Below the pieces are notes generated by a model, which saw only the letters and a program-made list of their open reading frames with translations, did not search any database and was not told where the DNA came from. The position numbers and the translations under genes are program-made. This document shows positions 53,272 through 63,087 of a stretch of DNA of 64,000 nt, piece after piece. Source of the DNA: Marsupella aquatica (Eukaryota > Marchantiophyta); assembly GCA_973895155.1 (NCBI GenBank), contig OZ316893.1:15748001-15812000 (forward strand), given 5' to 3'. Positions within the stretch are counted from its first letter, which is position 1. Each line of letters opens with the position of its first letter.

Positions 53272-54160
53272 GCGGGTTTCTCTTGTCTGAGTACAGCGGG
53301 TTATTCAAAGGATGTTGGATGAGCTCCAAGTTGTGCTCAGGTGGAACTTCAAGACCACCCATAGATGCATCTTCTATATCCATATCCACATCCTCATTAT
53401 TGCAGTTCAGGGGAATGGCATCCACTGGTTCTTCCACATCAATTTCTTCCTCAATGCTCAACTCGATCAGAAGTAACCCTCTTTCTGTTCTCTCCTCTGG
53501 GTGTAGACAGTCATGAGCCTGATAGAGTTGAGATAAATAAACTTGCAGATGAGTGGGTCTGCTCGGCTTCATACTTCTCACCTGATCCTTCATTACATTA
53601 AAAATCAACAATGCCCAGTTCACTTGGATGGCTCCACTATGAGCAGCTACAATAGTATTCACCAAAGCCATAGGGCAGATGGTTGGCTTTTTCGGATGAA
53701 GAATTGGTGCTAAAAATTCTAGAAGAACTCTCAGATCCGGATAAGTACATTGTGTCAAATTCCAGCCATTAGTAAGATTGCGAATTCCTGAGAAGTAGGG
53801 AGTAGACAAATCCTTCTTCTTTGAATACAATCCTTCTCCTTCTGAGGGGCAGTGGAAGGCATAGGCAATTTGCTCCACAGTCCATAAACTTGGTCGAGCT
53901 CTAAGGGTTTGTTGGAATTCAGGAGCAATCAGCGACCCTTTCACAAAATCCTGTAAATATGAGTCGAGCTCTACATTCCAAGGAATTACGAGTAGATGCT
54001 CTAGTCCCAGCTGCTGTAATGATGTTCTTAAATTTGCACAACTGTTGGGCGATTGAGGAATTCGAGTTACTACACTCTTAGGAATTGCCAAAGCGTCGAT
54101 GCGGTACTGCTCATCAGTGCCCAGGTCAGCCATAGCTCTAATCTGTTTTGCCGAGTGCAC
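53249..54160 (-). CDS. 303-residue transposon-protein-like ORF of the 4.06-kb insertion
   Basis: Contains LRTSLQQLGLEHLLVIPWNV..YLQDFVKG, then WTVEQIAYAFHCPSEGEGLY, YPDLRVLLEFLAPIL, and AHSGAIQVNWALLIFNVMKD. The layout (a 'G.E.L...PWN' motif, an Asp/Phe helix, then '..I...F.CP/GLP..G') parallels the ORFs at 19.9 kb and 31.3 kb. I infer the same putative plant transposon protein group. The tail is acidic. No catalytic motif. First Met at 54,160; a Met 9 codons on could also serve. Confidence 0.5.
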   Translation of the reverse strand: MHSAKQIRAMADLGTDEQYRIDALAIPKSVVTRIPQSPNSCANLRTSLQQLGLEHLLVIPWNVELDSYLQDFVKGSLIAPEFQQTLRARPSLWTVEQIAYAFHCPSEGEGLYSKKKDLSTPYFSGIRNLTNGWNLTQCTYPDLRVLLEFLAPILHPKKPTICPMALVNTIVAAHSGAIQVNWALLIFNVMKDQVRSMKPSRPTHLQVYLSQLYQAHDCLHPEERTERGLLLIELSIEEEIDVEEPVDAIPLNCNNEDVDMDIEDASMGGLEVPPEHNLELIQHPLNNPLYSDKRNPHGRIPWS

Positions 54161-54557
54161 GAAGAAGTGGGGAGCTCAAAAGGGATGATGAAGGAGGCAG
54201 GGAAGAAATCAGGAGTGAGCGCCTGAGTCCTACATTGCCTTCCCTTCAATGCACGCTCTTCTTCCGTTATGGAGTTTCGTTGAACTAGCTGTAAGATGTC
54301 GCGATCACATGGTCGCCAACTCGTAAGGCATAACTCATAAACTTGTAAGTCCTAACTCGTAAACCCGTAAACCAGTGAACTAGTAAACTAGTAAACTAGT
54401 AAACTGAGTTTAGTTGTAACTTAGGAACTTAGTAACTTAGTAACTTCGAATGCTGTTTACAGTTGCAGGTAGCAACAATTCTAGTCTAAACACCATAAAA
54501 AATTTAAAAAAATTCAGTTTCTTCATGCTTTTGGAATTACCCACTACTTACATATGC

Positions 54558-54646
54558 CATGATTCGTGGAGGAGGTTATTGTGCGAGGATTTGACAATTT
54601 CATCCTAGTGATTATGTTTATTTGCAGCAAACAACACCAACGACAC
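54558..54646 (+). pseudogene. Integrase C-terminal piece between two insertions (copy B)
   Basis: Reads MIRGGGY.. then SDYVYLQQTTPTTL, matching ATIRGGGYRPSI..GDYVYLQQTAPTTL of copy A, with one TGA. Cut at 54,646 by a solo LTR and resumed at 54,984. Confidence 0.8.
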
Positions 54647-54978
54647 TGTTAAAGATTGCTCTTAGTCTTATGACTCAAAGGTTATGGCACTTAGGCTAAC
54701 CACAGTTAGGGTCTTAGCTGAGGTTAGGTTAGTCGTGTGTGACCTTGTATATACCAAGGCTAGTGTAAGCCGTTGGTGTGTGGTGCTTACTCATTGTAAC
54801 ATAGCAACTTGAGGAAGAGGGAGAGCATGTGTGTTCGTCTACTCTTGAAGTAAAGCTTGAGTGTTCGTGTGGACGTAGCCTTGGAGAAGAGGTAAACCAC
54901 GTAGAGATTGCATTGACTACGTGTGCATGAAATGAGTAATGATTGGATCGTCATGAAGAAAGATGTCATAGTTCAACA
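54647..54978 (+). repeat. Copia-type solo LTR
   Basis: 332 bp, TGTTAAAGATTGC ... CATAGTTCAACA, with perfect 5-bp TSD GACAC at 54,642-54,646 and 54,979-54,983. The integrase frame rejoins across it. The end has GTGTGGACGTAGCCTTGG and GGTAAACCACGT, a pattern of Ty1/copia LTRs. LTR-LTR recombination presumably removed the element. Confidence 0.85.
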
Positions 54979-54983
54979 GACAC

Positions 54984-55168
54984 TTGATGTCACCGCAGGT
55001 CAGACCATTTTATGTGTGCGTGAAGTGCTACCTTCTGGTGTCCTAATATTGGAGGGACGTGATGGTATGGTTTGGAAGGATCATGTGTGCAATTGTGCAC
55101 CATGTCATCTTCCAAACATTCATGGTACAATGGATCCAAGCTTAGCACATGTTCGTGTTGGCTTGAAG
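54984..55168 (+). pseudogene. Integrase C-terminal end (copy B)
   Basis: DVTAGQTILCVREVLPSGVL and MVWKDHVCNCAPCHLPNIHG, aligned with the end of copy A integrase, then an in-frame run into the PHD finger without a stop (DPSLAHVRVGLKC). This shows that integrase and PHD form one polypeptide. Confidence 0.85.
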
Positions 55169-55311
55169 TGTATGTTGTGTGGATCTGCTCAGTGAGCAAC
55201 TACTATGTTGATTTGTGATAAGTGTTCTAGAGGATGACACATGTCATGTTTGACACCACCATTGTAGGTGATTCCTAGTGGATCTTGGTTGTGTCCTCAG
55301 TGTCGGTGAAG
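55169..55311 (+). pseudogene. PHD finger fused to integrase (copy B)
   Basis: All eight zinc ligands are in one frame: CMLC, then CDKC, HMSC, and after LTPPL..IPSGSWLCPQC the last pair. Spacing fits the Cys4-His-Cys3 PHD fold, including the conserved Trp two residues before the last Cys pair. Three nonsense codons now interrupt it (after GSAQ, before HMSC, after TPPL). The finger ends at CR-stop, the natural end of the pol frame. By analogy PHD fingers bind the H3 N-terminus (methylated or unmodified Lys4); the specificity here is unknown. Confidence 0.88.
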
Positions 55312-55483
55312 CCGACTAATTATCATTTGTGTTCTCTTGGTAGATATGGATTGCAGGTAGGTGATCGATGGGGCTCACTTGCACCCGACCTCCTGATCTT
55401 CACACGTAAAAAAGGTGTATATCGACCTTGTAGAATTTATGGCTAGCTAGAGTTAGGGGACCTTACTCCCAGCTAGGGGGGCG

Positions 55484-55494
55484 ATTGTGGGTTT
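55484..55494 (+). other. Polypurine tract of copy B
   Basis: TAGGGGGGCGA, identical to copy A (minus strand at 11,793-11,803), directly before the terminal repeat beginning TTGTGGGTTTTAGACA. Confidence 0.75.
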
Positions 55495-55543
55495 TAGACA
55501 TGTGTGGACAGAGTTCCATTTGTATTCCATTCTCTTGTGTTTG
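55495..55543 (+). repeat. Start of inner terminal repeat of copy B (continues at 63,088)
   Basis: TTGTGGGTTTTAGACATGTG ... CTCTTGTGTTTG; then the chromovirus is inserted and the repeat resumes at 63,088 (TGATGTGGCAGTG...). An outer copy of the same repeat is at 63,193-63,341. Confidence 0.8.
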
Positions 55544-57021
55544 AGTCGCGGAACTCAACTACCTTAACACTTAGCTCCGGCGTCGTTGACTCCGACATCG
55601 AGCTCCCTTATGGTCCAGGCCTAGATAGGCCATTCGGGGAGGACTTAGCATGGGGAGACTTGTGGGCAATGAGACATGACACTAGCGAGGCAAGGAGCCA
55701 AGCTGGGGACACACACTAAGGACTTGGGCTAGCTGATAGCTGGTCCGGTCAAGGGGAAATGGGCCGGGCTCAAGAATGGCCGTCCGGACCTCCGGATGGA
55801 CTTTGAGTTCTAAGGGCTTGAGTGTGAGCTCCTCTTGGGCCCAAGGCCAATGGAGTTGACGCCATGGGCAATGGACGCTTGGTGCGCAAGTTATGGCCCG
55901 ATCCGGGTTGGGCCGGTCGGGGGCCGCAAGCAGCGATGAGACCTGAGGGCCTAGGCATGAGCACTGGGTCGGCCTGATCACAATGGGCTAAGGCACTCCG
56001 CTCACGGATGCCTAACAAGAAAGTTATGGGCGTTGCCAGTTGGTGACGCGCCCATTATGCGCGATAGGATCCGGGTTGGGGGCCAAATGTTTAGGGACCA
56101 AAGCTGGTCCGGGGGTGGCAGGTCTCCATAAGCATATATGAGGGGAGTGGTGTTTCCCTAGGGGCCAAGGGCGAGCCGAAGTCGTGAGCCGCGATGGTTG
56201 CGACACTAAGGGAAACCGCCAAACGGAAACAACGATATCTTCCCAACAGGAAGTCCGTTGGAGGACTTCTTGGGTGCATTGGAAATCTCTTGCGCCCTCC
56301 TAAGCTCAGCTGGGTCTGCCTAGGGGTACCTTGGGTTCTCAGGGTTTGCGGGTGTTAACTCACCCGCTTGCCAAATCCTGCCGAACGGCAACCAAGCCGC
56401 GTTCAGTCTCCCAAGGGAGCTTGCGCTGGGGAGGCAAGGCCAAGTAGGTGTGGAGGTTGAGTCCCAAGAGTCTCCGGCCCCTAGACCATCAGTGGGGCAA
56501 ACCGGGAGTTGGTTGCTAGAGTTGGGGCCATTCAAGTCACAGCGTGTTGGGACAAGCTTTAGGACAAGCTATGCTATTTGAGCCATGAGCATGTCTTGGG
56601 GTCAGGGCGGTCAGTTGGTGATGGATAGGTACGAGGGGGAACCCGGGCCGCGCCCAAGGAAGGAGCTGTTCTGGACAAACAGTGGGCGTGGGTTCAGGTT
56701 TTGGCTTATGGCATCGGGAGGACCTATCGCTGACCTATTTACCAACGTCTGTTGAGCTTGAGTTAGGATGCTAGACTTGGCGAGTTCTTGATCCTAAGGG
56801 GTTACTTACCAAGGTGCTTGGTTGCTTGTGCAAATAGTGAGAACTGTTGAGTAGCGGTCGTGTAGGTGAGCAAGTGCGGCTTTGTATGGGAGGGGCTGCT
56901 GGTGGTGCAAGGGGCACTAGGGTGCTTGCTCAAGGTATTCCATGGAGGCATTCGGGCACCAGGGGCACTTAGGCGTGAGTGTTGGGATTGGTGAGAGCGC
57001 TGGGTGGCGAGGTCCACCACT
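55544..57021 (+). repeat. 5' LTR of the chromovirus (1,478 bp)
   Basis: Begins AGTCGCGGAACTCAACTACC, ends GAGGTCCACCACT. Related LTR sequences lie at 650-2,137 (minus), 10,770, 27,794, 29,384 and 62,373. AGT...ACT termini instead of TG...CA. Confidence 0.9.
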
Positions 57022-57023
57022 TG

Positions 57024-57035
57024 TGGTATCAGAGC
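57024..57035 (+). other. Primer binding site, initiator Met tRNA
   Basis: TGGTATCAGAGC, two bases inside the LTR end. Complementary to the 3' end of plant initiator tRNA-Met and standard for chromoviruses. Confidence 0.95.
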
Positions 57036-57165
57036 GATTGCTGGCATAGACACCGGGCCGGGGTTGGGCTAAGTCGGAATCCAAAAATCTTAACGGATTT
57101 TTGCGGGGACTTATTGCTTCGACGTGCCCGGCGGGTCGACTGCGGGCACATTCGATTGCTGGGAA

Positions 57166-58258
57166 CATGGCTAAAAACACTCAATCAAAGAGTGGCAAAT
57201 AGGCTCCCCCCACCAAGGGGAGAGCCCAAGTTCAAGATGAACAGAAGGAGGACGGGTCGACTTCCCTAGACGAACATTACAAGCAGGATGAAGAAGACAC
57301 AACGGCCAAACCGTTGATTGCTACGGCAAACACGTCAAGTGCAGAGCGCCATCGACTTAAAGGGAAGGAGGTGGCCGATCCTTCGGAGGACGGGTCGGAC
57401 AATAACGACTCCGACGCAGATGGAAGCAACAACATTGCAGAGGCTGAATCGGAGGAAGAGGGTTAGGACCCAGAGGAGGAACTGATCCTAGCCTTGAGAG
57501 GGTTGAATGCGGAACCAGAGGATGATGTCAAACCGGACGTCATCGTGGATAATTTGACCAAGCAGAACCAGGGCGATGCGGGTGATGCCTCAGTCCCGAG
57601 AGGTCATGGTGCTCGCAGGACGCGGGGGATGTCACCAAAATCCACGAGAGAACCTAAGGACAGGCGGCCCGCAAAGGAAAGATGGTTGGAGGACCATCCT
57701 CATACAACCCGCAAGGGCCCAGCCGCTGACCACGGTCTGGGTCCGTTGACTCAAGACCAACAACTTATTTATGAGCAGTTGGAACACAACATGGGGCCCA
57801 GATTAAGTACTTACTTAGTCTAGGTAGTCAGAGTGCGATGCGTCTCGAGGGGGAAATGGTAGTCGGACGGAGTATGTTCCAAGTGAACCAGCTACCGACT
57901 CCTCCAACTTACGACGGGGCCTACAAACAAAGTGGACAAAAGTTCCTGCGTTGAGCGTTCCACTTGGGCCACCGCAACCGCTCCTTACCTGAAGGACTAT
58001 GCCTTGACTTGGTACAAGTCATGGAAGAAGTCACGAGAGGACTCCTCCTTGCCGTTAACTTGGGAAAACCTGGTTGAGGGACTCCATGCTCATGTCACCA
58101 CTAAGTACTTGGAGCGGCACGCTCATAAATGTGTAACGGAGATGAGCTTCAAGGGTGATATCCAAAAGTTCATCACTTATTACCAGAACCAGTTGGCGTG
58201 TATCCCGGCGGGACAAGAGACCCTACATACACAGCTTCACAACTTTATCGTGAACTAA
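57166..58258 (+). pseudogene. Chromovirus gag, N-terminal and capsid region
   Basis: ATG at 57,166 (MAKNTQSKSGK), an early TAG, an acidic and basic low-complexity region, then the capsid core near 57,950-58,258: TAPYLKDYALTWYKSWKKSR, LTWENLVEGLHAHVTTKYLE, DIQKFITYYQNQLACIP. Stops at 57,463 and 57,821, a frameshift near 57,930, and a stop at 58,256 interrupt it. The element needs other copies for mobility. Confidence 0.8.
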
Positions 58259-58268
58259 GCTCCCGCCG

Positions 58269-59006
58269 TTGCTGAGGGAAAAGTTACAGGAAAAGCGTCA
58301 CGAGTTCAAAAGGTTTTCTGACGCCTTTGACAACTTGGCCACTACATTGATGAATAACCGACCGGACTTGGCAAAGGTGGGTGGCAAGGGATCCGAGGGG
58401 AAAGCTGGGAAAGCAAAAGGTCTCAGGAATAAGCGTAAGCAACCTGAGGGGGCGGGGGCCGGTGATTCGGATCCCCATCCCCAGAATGGAGAAGCTAAGC
58501 AAAACCGGAAGGCCGACAACTTCAAGAAAGGAACCTCATTGGCGCATAAAGCAAAGAAGAAGGCACTCATGGAGCAGAGGCGGGCGGAAGGTTTCTGCTT
58601 CACGTGTGGTGCCATGGGCCATCAAAGTAAGGATTGTTCCAGGAAGGGTGGCAAGCCAAGCGGAGATGGTGGAGGGCAGAAGAGCATTAAGGTAAGTATC
58701 GCTCTAATCAAACCCTTAGTAGCTGACAAGGTCCTTGTAGGGGATGTTCCTGCCAGAGAGAGGGTGTTGCTGCGAGAGAAGATACCTAAAGTTAAGACAA
58801 TGGATCCTGAAAAACTGATTTTTGTGAATGTCACTTCTAACGGTAATCTGGGTGTTGCTTTGGTGGATACAGGCGCGACCGCTTGCTTCATATATAAGTG
58901 GGCAGGCGACAACACATCTTGGGGTGGACGTGCAGGAGTTGCTACAACCGTTAGTGTGCAAGTTTGCCAACGACACAAAAGGGATAGTGTCGAGAGTGGT
59001 ACATAG
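58269..59006 (+). CDS. Chromovirus gag C-terminus with zinc knuckle, and start of protease
   Basis: 245-codon frame. LREKLQEKRHEFKRF...FDNLATTLMNN ends the capsid. A basic linker is followed by the CCHC knuckle CFTCGAMGHQSKDC (residues 110-123), then the protease with VALVDTGATACFI (active-site DTG at 200-202). The protease is cut short by a frameshift near 58,905; its remainder (to about 59,280) reads in other frames. Confidence 0.85.
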   Translation: MLREKLQEKRHEFKRFSDAFDNLATTLMNNRPDLAKVGGKGSEGKAGKAKGLRNKRKQPEGAGAGDSDPHPQNGEAKQNRKADNFKKGTSLAHKAKKKALMEQRRAEGFCFTCGAMGHQSKDCSRKGGKPSGDGGGQKSIKVSIALIKPLVADKVLVGDVPARERVLLREKIPKVKTMDPEKLIFVNVTSNGNLGVALVDTGATACFIYKWAGDNTSWGGRAGVATTVSVQVCQRHKRDSVESGT

Positions 59007-59549
59007 ACTTTGAGTAGAGGTCATAGGCGAGCACCAAAATTTTGTTAGTCAGGAGATCTTCTACGTTCTAGACGGTCTAGCCGTAGACTTCATTTTGTTG
59101 GTAGATTATCTCAGAAAGCACAATGTTACCTTGAAACCGGGGGGTGATCGAGGTGCTCCATTTTCCCAATAAGGGCGGTGAGCCCATCATTGTACACGAA
59201 GTTACCGAAAATAAAGAAAGATTTCTCAAAGTAAGTAAAGTGTCGTGGTTGTCTCCGTGTGTATCGGCGAAGTAATGCATGGTGGAAAGACTTCAAGGGT
59301 GGACATGATTGTTTCTTCTTTCATCTCCACCCAACTAAGGAGGCTGCATCGCAGCCAAAGGTCAAGTTAGCTAAGGTCGGGCCCGACTGTGGTCGAATTC
59401 CTGAAATTTTAGAGGAATTCAAAGACATGCTCTCGCAGAAGCTACCTAAAGGTGTACCCCCGCGGAGAGAAGTGGATCACCAAGTTGAGTTGGAGCTAGG
59501 TTTGGCTCCTCAGGCTAAAGCTCCTTATCGTCTGAACTAGAACGAGCGA
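59007..59549 (+). pseudogene. Protease remainder and link to RT
   Basis: Broken pieces; the open stretch 59,259-59,540 holds GRIPEILEEFKDMLSQKLPK and VDHQVELELG, the usual lead into gypsy RT (PPRR.VDH.IEL.PG). Ends with a TAG just before RT. Confidence 0.75.
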
Positions 59550-60342
59550 ATGATGTTGAAGAACGCCTTGGAAGAGTTGATCAACCAAGGGTTCATTCGC
59601 CCTAGTAAGAGTCCTTACAGGGCGCCCGTGCTGTTTGTGTCCAAAAAGGACGGTACTTTGAGATTGTGCGCAGATTACCAGGCCCTCAATAAGCAGACGG
59701 TAAAGAACAAGTACCCATTACCTCATATGGACGACCTCTTCAATTGCCTCTCCGGGGCTAAGAAGTTTTTCAAAGGTGGACTTGCGGTCTGGGTATTACC
59801 AGATCCGCATGGCTACAAGACACGAGTATAAGACCACAATGCGCACAAGCTTCAGATCCTATGAGTTTTTGGTTATGCCATTTGGGTTGTGTAATGCAAC
59901 CACAATGTTCATGAAGATGACGAATACCATCTTTCATGACTTGTTGGACCAAGGAGTGGTCGTCTTTATTGACGACATCCTAATCTACTCAAAAATGTTG
60001 GAGGAACATGAGCAGTTGCTCAAAGAAGTGTTCTCTTGTCTTTGCAAGGCTCGTCTCTTTGCTAAACCTAGCAAGTGCAAGTTTGCAATGAACGAGATTC
60101 AGCTCCTCGGCCATACCTTTACTCCGGAAGGGATTACGCCTAGTCAGGACAAGCTTAAGGAGATCAAAGAATGGGAGCGCCCGTCCAATGTAAGGCAGGT
60201 TAGAGCCTTCTTAGGGTTTACGGGGTTCTATCGGAGATACATGAAAGACTATGTGAGGATCGCGAGGCCCCTAAACGAGCTAACGTTGAAAAAAAATGTT
60301 TGTGTGGACACAGGATTGCGAGTTAGCATTCCTAGAACATAA
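59550..60342 (+). pseudogene. Chromovirus reverse transcriptase
   Basis: Two overlapping frames (59,550-59,831 and 59,776-60,342) joined by a frameshift near 59,780. Motifs: [49 protein letters not shown] with the first Asp, FLVMPFGLCNA, FIDDILIYS with the catalytic pair, and LLGHTFTPEGI, VRAFLGFTGFYRRYMKDY. Close to the consensus of plant chromoviruses. Confidence 0.92.
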
Positions 60343-61711
60343 GCGGCTAATGATAACGCCGCCGGTTCTAAAGTTACCTGAGATGGGGAAGCCGTTTGAG
60401 ATTTGGACAGATGCAAGTGATTATGCCATTGGCGCATGTCTTCATCAAGATGGGCATCCTGTGGCCTTTGAGTCATGTAAGTTGGAAAATCATTGGATCA
60501 CACCGGAAAGGGAAATGTATGCTGTGATCTATGCGCTGAAGAAATGGGAGATTTACCTTGAGAACGGTCCCAAAGTGGTAATCCACACAGATAGCTCGCC
60601 GGACGGGTACTTCAGTTCTAAGCCAAGGTTGAACCCCAAGGAAATGCGCTGGCAGATGTTCATGGCGGATTTCGATTTCAAAGTCCGTCACGTTCCTGGG
60701 AAGACAAACATGGCAGTCGATGCATTATCGCGTAAGGACCAGCATCGTGTCAATGGGATCACGATGCTTGAATTCGAATTGCCAAAGGTTCTGGCCGTGA
60801 CGTATGGGGATGACGGGTTAGCTAAGGAATGGCAAAGCAATGGGGGTAGCCAAGGCAAGGTAAGGCACATATCGTTGGGGTTGGATACGATGCATAATGT
60901 TCAGTTATGGCGATACAAGCAGAGGCATGTGTACATACCAGAGTCTCTAAGGTTAGAGGTTCTACAAAAGTACCACGACTTGCCCTGGGGAGGGCATGGA
61001 GGACAAGCCGCTACATATCGCAGCATGTTGCGAGATGTGTATTGGCCGGACATGAAGCAATCGGTCCTTCAACACGTGCAAAGTTGTTACTCGTGCCAAA
61101 AGAGCCGAATAGTCTATAGGGCAAAAGGAGGACCGCTACAACCCTTACCAGTAGCTGGGGCTCCATGGGAGTCTATCTCCATGGACTTCATTGTTGGGTT
61201 ACCTGAGTCCCACGGCAATAACTCCATCTTAACAATCATGGATTGTTTTTCCAAGATGACGTATTTTTTGCCTACTACAAAGATGGTTTTGGCCCGAGAG
61301 GTTGCCAGTCTAGTGTTTGACAATGTCTTTCGACAATGGGGACTGCCGTTGCATATCCTGTCCGATCAAGATACCAAGTTCTCGGGCCATTTCTGGAAGG
61401 CGTTGTTCCGGTTATCCGGAACGGACCTGACTAGGGGATCAGCGTATCATCATGAGATAGATGGCCAACCGGAACGGGTTAATGGTATCGTGGAGGACTA
61501 CTTGCATCACTTTGTGACAGCCAATCAAAAGGATTGGGCAAAACACTTAACAATGGCCGAGTTTAGGTATAACTCGACCAAGCATTCGACAACGGGGTTT
61601 GCGCCATTTGTGTTGGCCATAGGGAGGACACTAAGGGCGCCCTCATGGTTTATAAATCCGAAAGCTTGGCGGATGGAAAGCAAGGTTCCTTATGTGGATG
61701 ATTTTATTTGA
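60296..61711 (+). CDS. Chromovirus RNase H and integrase
   Basis: 471-codon frame. RNase H about residues 30-150: FEIWTDASDYAIGACL, REMYAVIYALKKW, VVIHTDSSP, and NMAVDALSR. Integrase: zinc domain His227, His234, Cys264, Cys267; core D,D,E at Asp297 (SMDFIVGLP), Asp358 (LSDQDTKF) and Glu393 (DGQPERVNG). TDSSP instead of the usual TDH.sL hints at damage in RNase H. The frame ends at a TGA (61,709) and continues after it. Confidence 0.92.
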   Translation: MFVWTQDCELAFLEHKRLMITPPVLKLPEMGKPFEIWTDASDYAIGACLHQDGHPVAFESCKLENHWITPEREMYAVIYALKKWEIYLENGPKVVIHTDSSPDGYFSSKPRLNPKEMRWQMFMADFDFKVRHVPGKTNMAVDALSRKDQHRVNGITMLEFELPKVLAVTYGDDGLAKEWQSNGGSQGKVRHISLGLDTMHNVQLWRYKQRHVYIPESLRLEVLQKYHDLPWGGHGGQAATYRSMLRDVYWPDMKQSVLQHVQSCYSCQKSRIVYRAKGGPLQPLPVAGAPWESISMDFIVGLPESHGNNSILTIMDCFSKMTYFLPTTKMVLAREVASLVFDNVFRQWGLPLHILSDQDTKFSGHFWKALFRLSGTDLTRGSAYHHEIDGQPERVNGIVEDYLHHFVTANQKDWAKHLTMAEFRYNSTKHSTTGFAPFVLAIGRTLRAPSWFINPKAWRMESKVPYVDDFI

Positions 61712-62269
61712 GAGCGGCGCCTAGTTGTGGAAGCGGCTACCAAGGGTATGACCCTTGCCCAAAGTCAGTACAAGGAGCAAGGGGATGAACATCAACGCCA
61801 GGTAAGCTTTGAAATTGGGGAGAGTGTCTGGTTGCAGTTGAGACCTGAGCAATACCACGGGAACATAAGTAAGAAGTTGGCTCCCAGATATACGGGGCCC
61901 TATCGTATCATATGATGGGCCCACAAGGATAATCCAGTTTTGGTGGTGTTGGAAACACCCAAGGAAATGGGCATGGGCAAAAGCTATCATGTTAGCTGGC
62001 TCAAGAAGTTTGTCAAAGACGATGATCCCAACCGGGATCAGGTCTTGCGTCCGGACGCCATGCTGGTGGAGGACGCTGAGGAGTTTGAGGTGGAGACAAT
62101 TCTAGACCACCGTTACAAACGCAAGTTGGGAAGGAAAATCTTAGAGTACTTGGTGAAGTGGGTTGGCTATGATCAGACCAAGAGTACTTGGGAACCGGAA
62201 GAAAATTTGGGTAATGCCTCAAAGATCCTTGGAAGCTATTGTAAGCAAAGCGGCCTACCGCCATTGTGA
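61712..62269 (+). pseudogene. Integrase C-terminus and chromodomain
   Basis: After the TGA the frame continues (EAATKGMTLAQSQYKEQGDE, FEIGESVWLQLRPEQY, APRYTGPYRII), has another TGA at 61,913, then KSYHVSWLKKFV and a chromodomain: FEVETILDHRYKRK, ILEYLVKWVGYDQTKSTWEP, EENLGNASKIL. Chromodomains of this class bind methylated H3K9 and direct integration to heterochromatin. This is the contrast to the PHD finger at the same place in the methyltransferase family. Confidence 0.92.
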
Positions 62270-62372
62270 ACTGGTACAGGCAGCTGTAGCTACCTTTGTG
62301 AGTTGTATCCTAGTTTCACTCCTCTTGGCCTCTTAAGGATAAAGTCACATTGCGTGGGTGCTAGAGGTTGTT

Positions 62373-63082
62373 GGGCTCCCTTATGGTCCAGGCGCGGGTT
62401 CTCGGGGTTTGCGGGTGTTAACTCGCCCGCTTGCCAAATCTTGCCGAACGGCAGCCAAGCCGCGTTCAGTCTCCCAAGGGAGCTTGCGCTGGGGAGGCAA
62501 GGCCAAGTAGGTGTGGAGGTTGAGTCCCAAGAGTGTCCGGCCCCTAGACCATCAGTGGGGCGAACCGGGAGTTGGTTGCTAGAGTCGGGGCCATTCTGGT
62601 CCCGACGTGTTGGGACAAGCTTTAGGACAAGCTATGCTATTTGGGCCATGAGCATGTCCTGGGGTCAGGGCGGTCAGTTGGTGATGGATAGGTATGAGGG
62701 GGAACCCGGGCCGCGCCCAAGGAAGGAGCTATTCTGGACAAACAGTGGACGTGGGTTCTGGTTTCGGCTTAGGGCATCGGGAGGACCTATTGCTGACCTA
62801 TTTACCAACGTCTGTTGAGCTTGAGTTAGGATGCTAGACTTGGCAAGTTCTTGATCCTAAGGGGTTACTTACCGAGGTGCTTGGTTGCTTGTGCAGATAG
62901 TGAGGACCGTTGAGTAGTGGTCGTGTAGGTGAGCAAGTGTGGCTGTATGGGAGGGGCCGCTGGTGGTGCAAGGGGCACTAGGGTGCTTGCTCAAGGTATT
63001 CCGTGGAGGCGTTCGGGCACTAGGGGCACTTAGGTGTGAGTGCTGGGATTGGTGAGGGCGCTGGGTGGCGAGGTCCACCACT
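62373..63082 (+). repeat. 3' LTR of the chromovirus, internally deleted
   Basis: GCTCCCTTATGGTCCAGGC (as at 55,602) jumps straight to GCGGGTTCTCGGGGTTTGCG (as at about 56,333), removing some 710 bp including part of U3. The last 690 bp match the 5' LTR closely and end CCACCACT before TSD GTTTG. Confidence 0.88.
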
Positions 63083-63087
63083 GTTTG

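Larger units (their letters stand above)
50495..54552. mobile_element. 4.06-kb insertion with 5-bp TSD carrying a minus-strand ORF set
   Basis: Starts TGTAGTTTGC and ends CACTACTTACA. Perfect TSD TATGC at 50,490-50,494 and 54,553-54,557; removal rejoins integrase sequence. No LTR pair or long TIR is visible, only the short TGTA...TACA ends. It contains the gene at 51,709-54,160 and two arrays of an AAACTAGT/AACTCGT-type repeat on either side of it (51,390-51,500 and 54,320-54,440). Possibly a non-autonomous retroelement read on the minus strand; class uncertain. Confidence 0.7.
55544..63082 (+). mobile_element. Ty3/gypsy chromovirus, 7.5 kb
   Basis: Complete but degraded element: 5' LTR, primer site, gag, protease, RT, RNase H, integrase, chromodomain, truncated 3' LTR. 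Perfect 5-bp TSD GTTTG at 55,539-55,543 and 63,083-63,087, with an uninterrupted version of the target visible at 63,245 in the second copy of the target repeat. It inserted into the terminal repeat of copy B, so it is younger than copy B. Confidence 0.92.

Noticed and set aside
51390-54440. The two AAACTAGT-type arrays as LTRs of the 4.06-kb insertion
   Set aside because: Similarity is limited to the simple repeat; the true ends at 50,495 and 54,552 share only a few bases.
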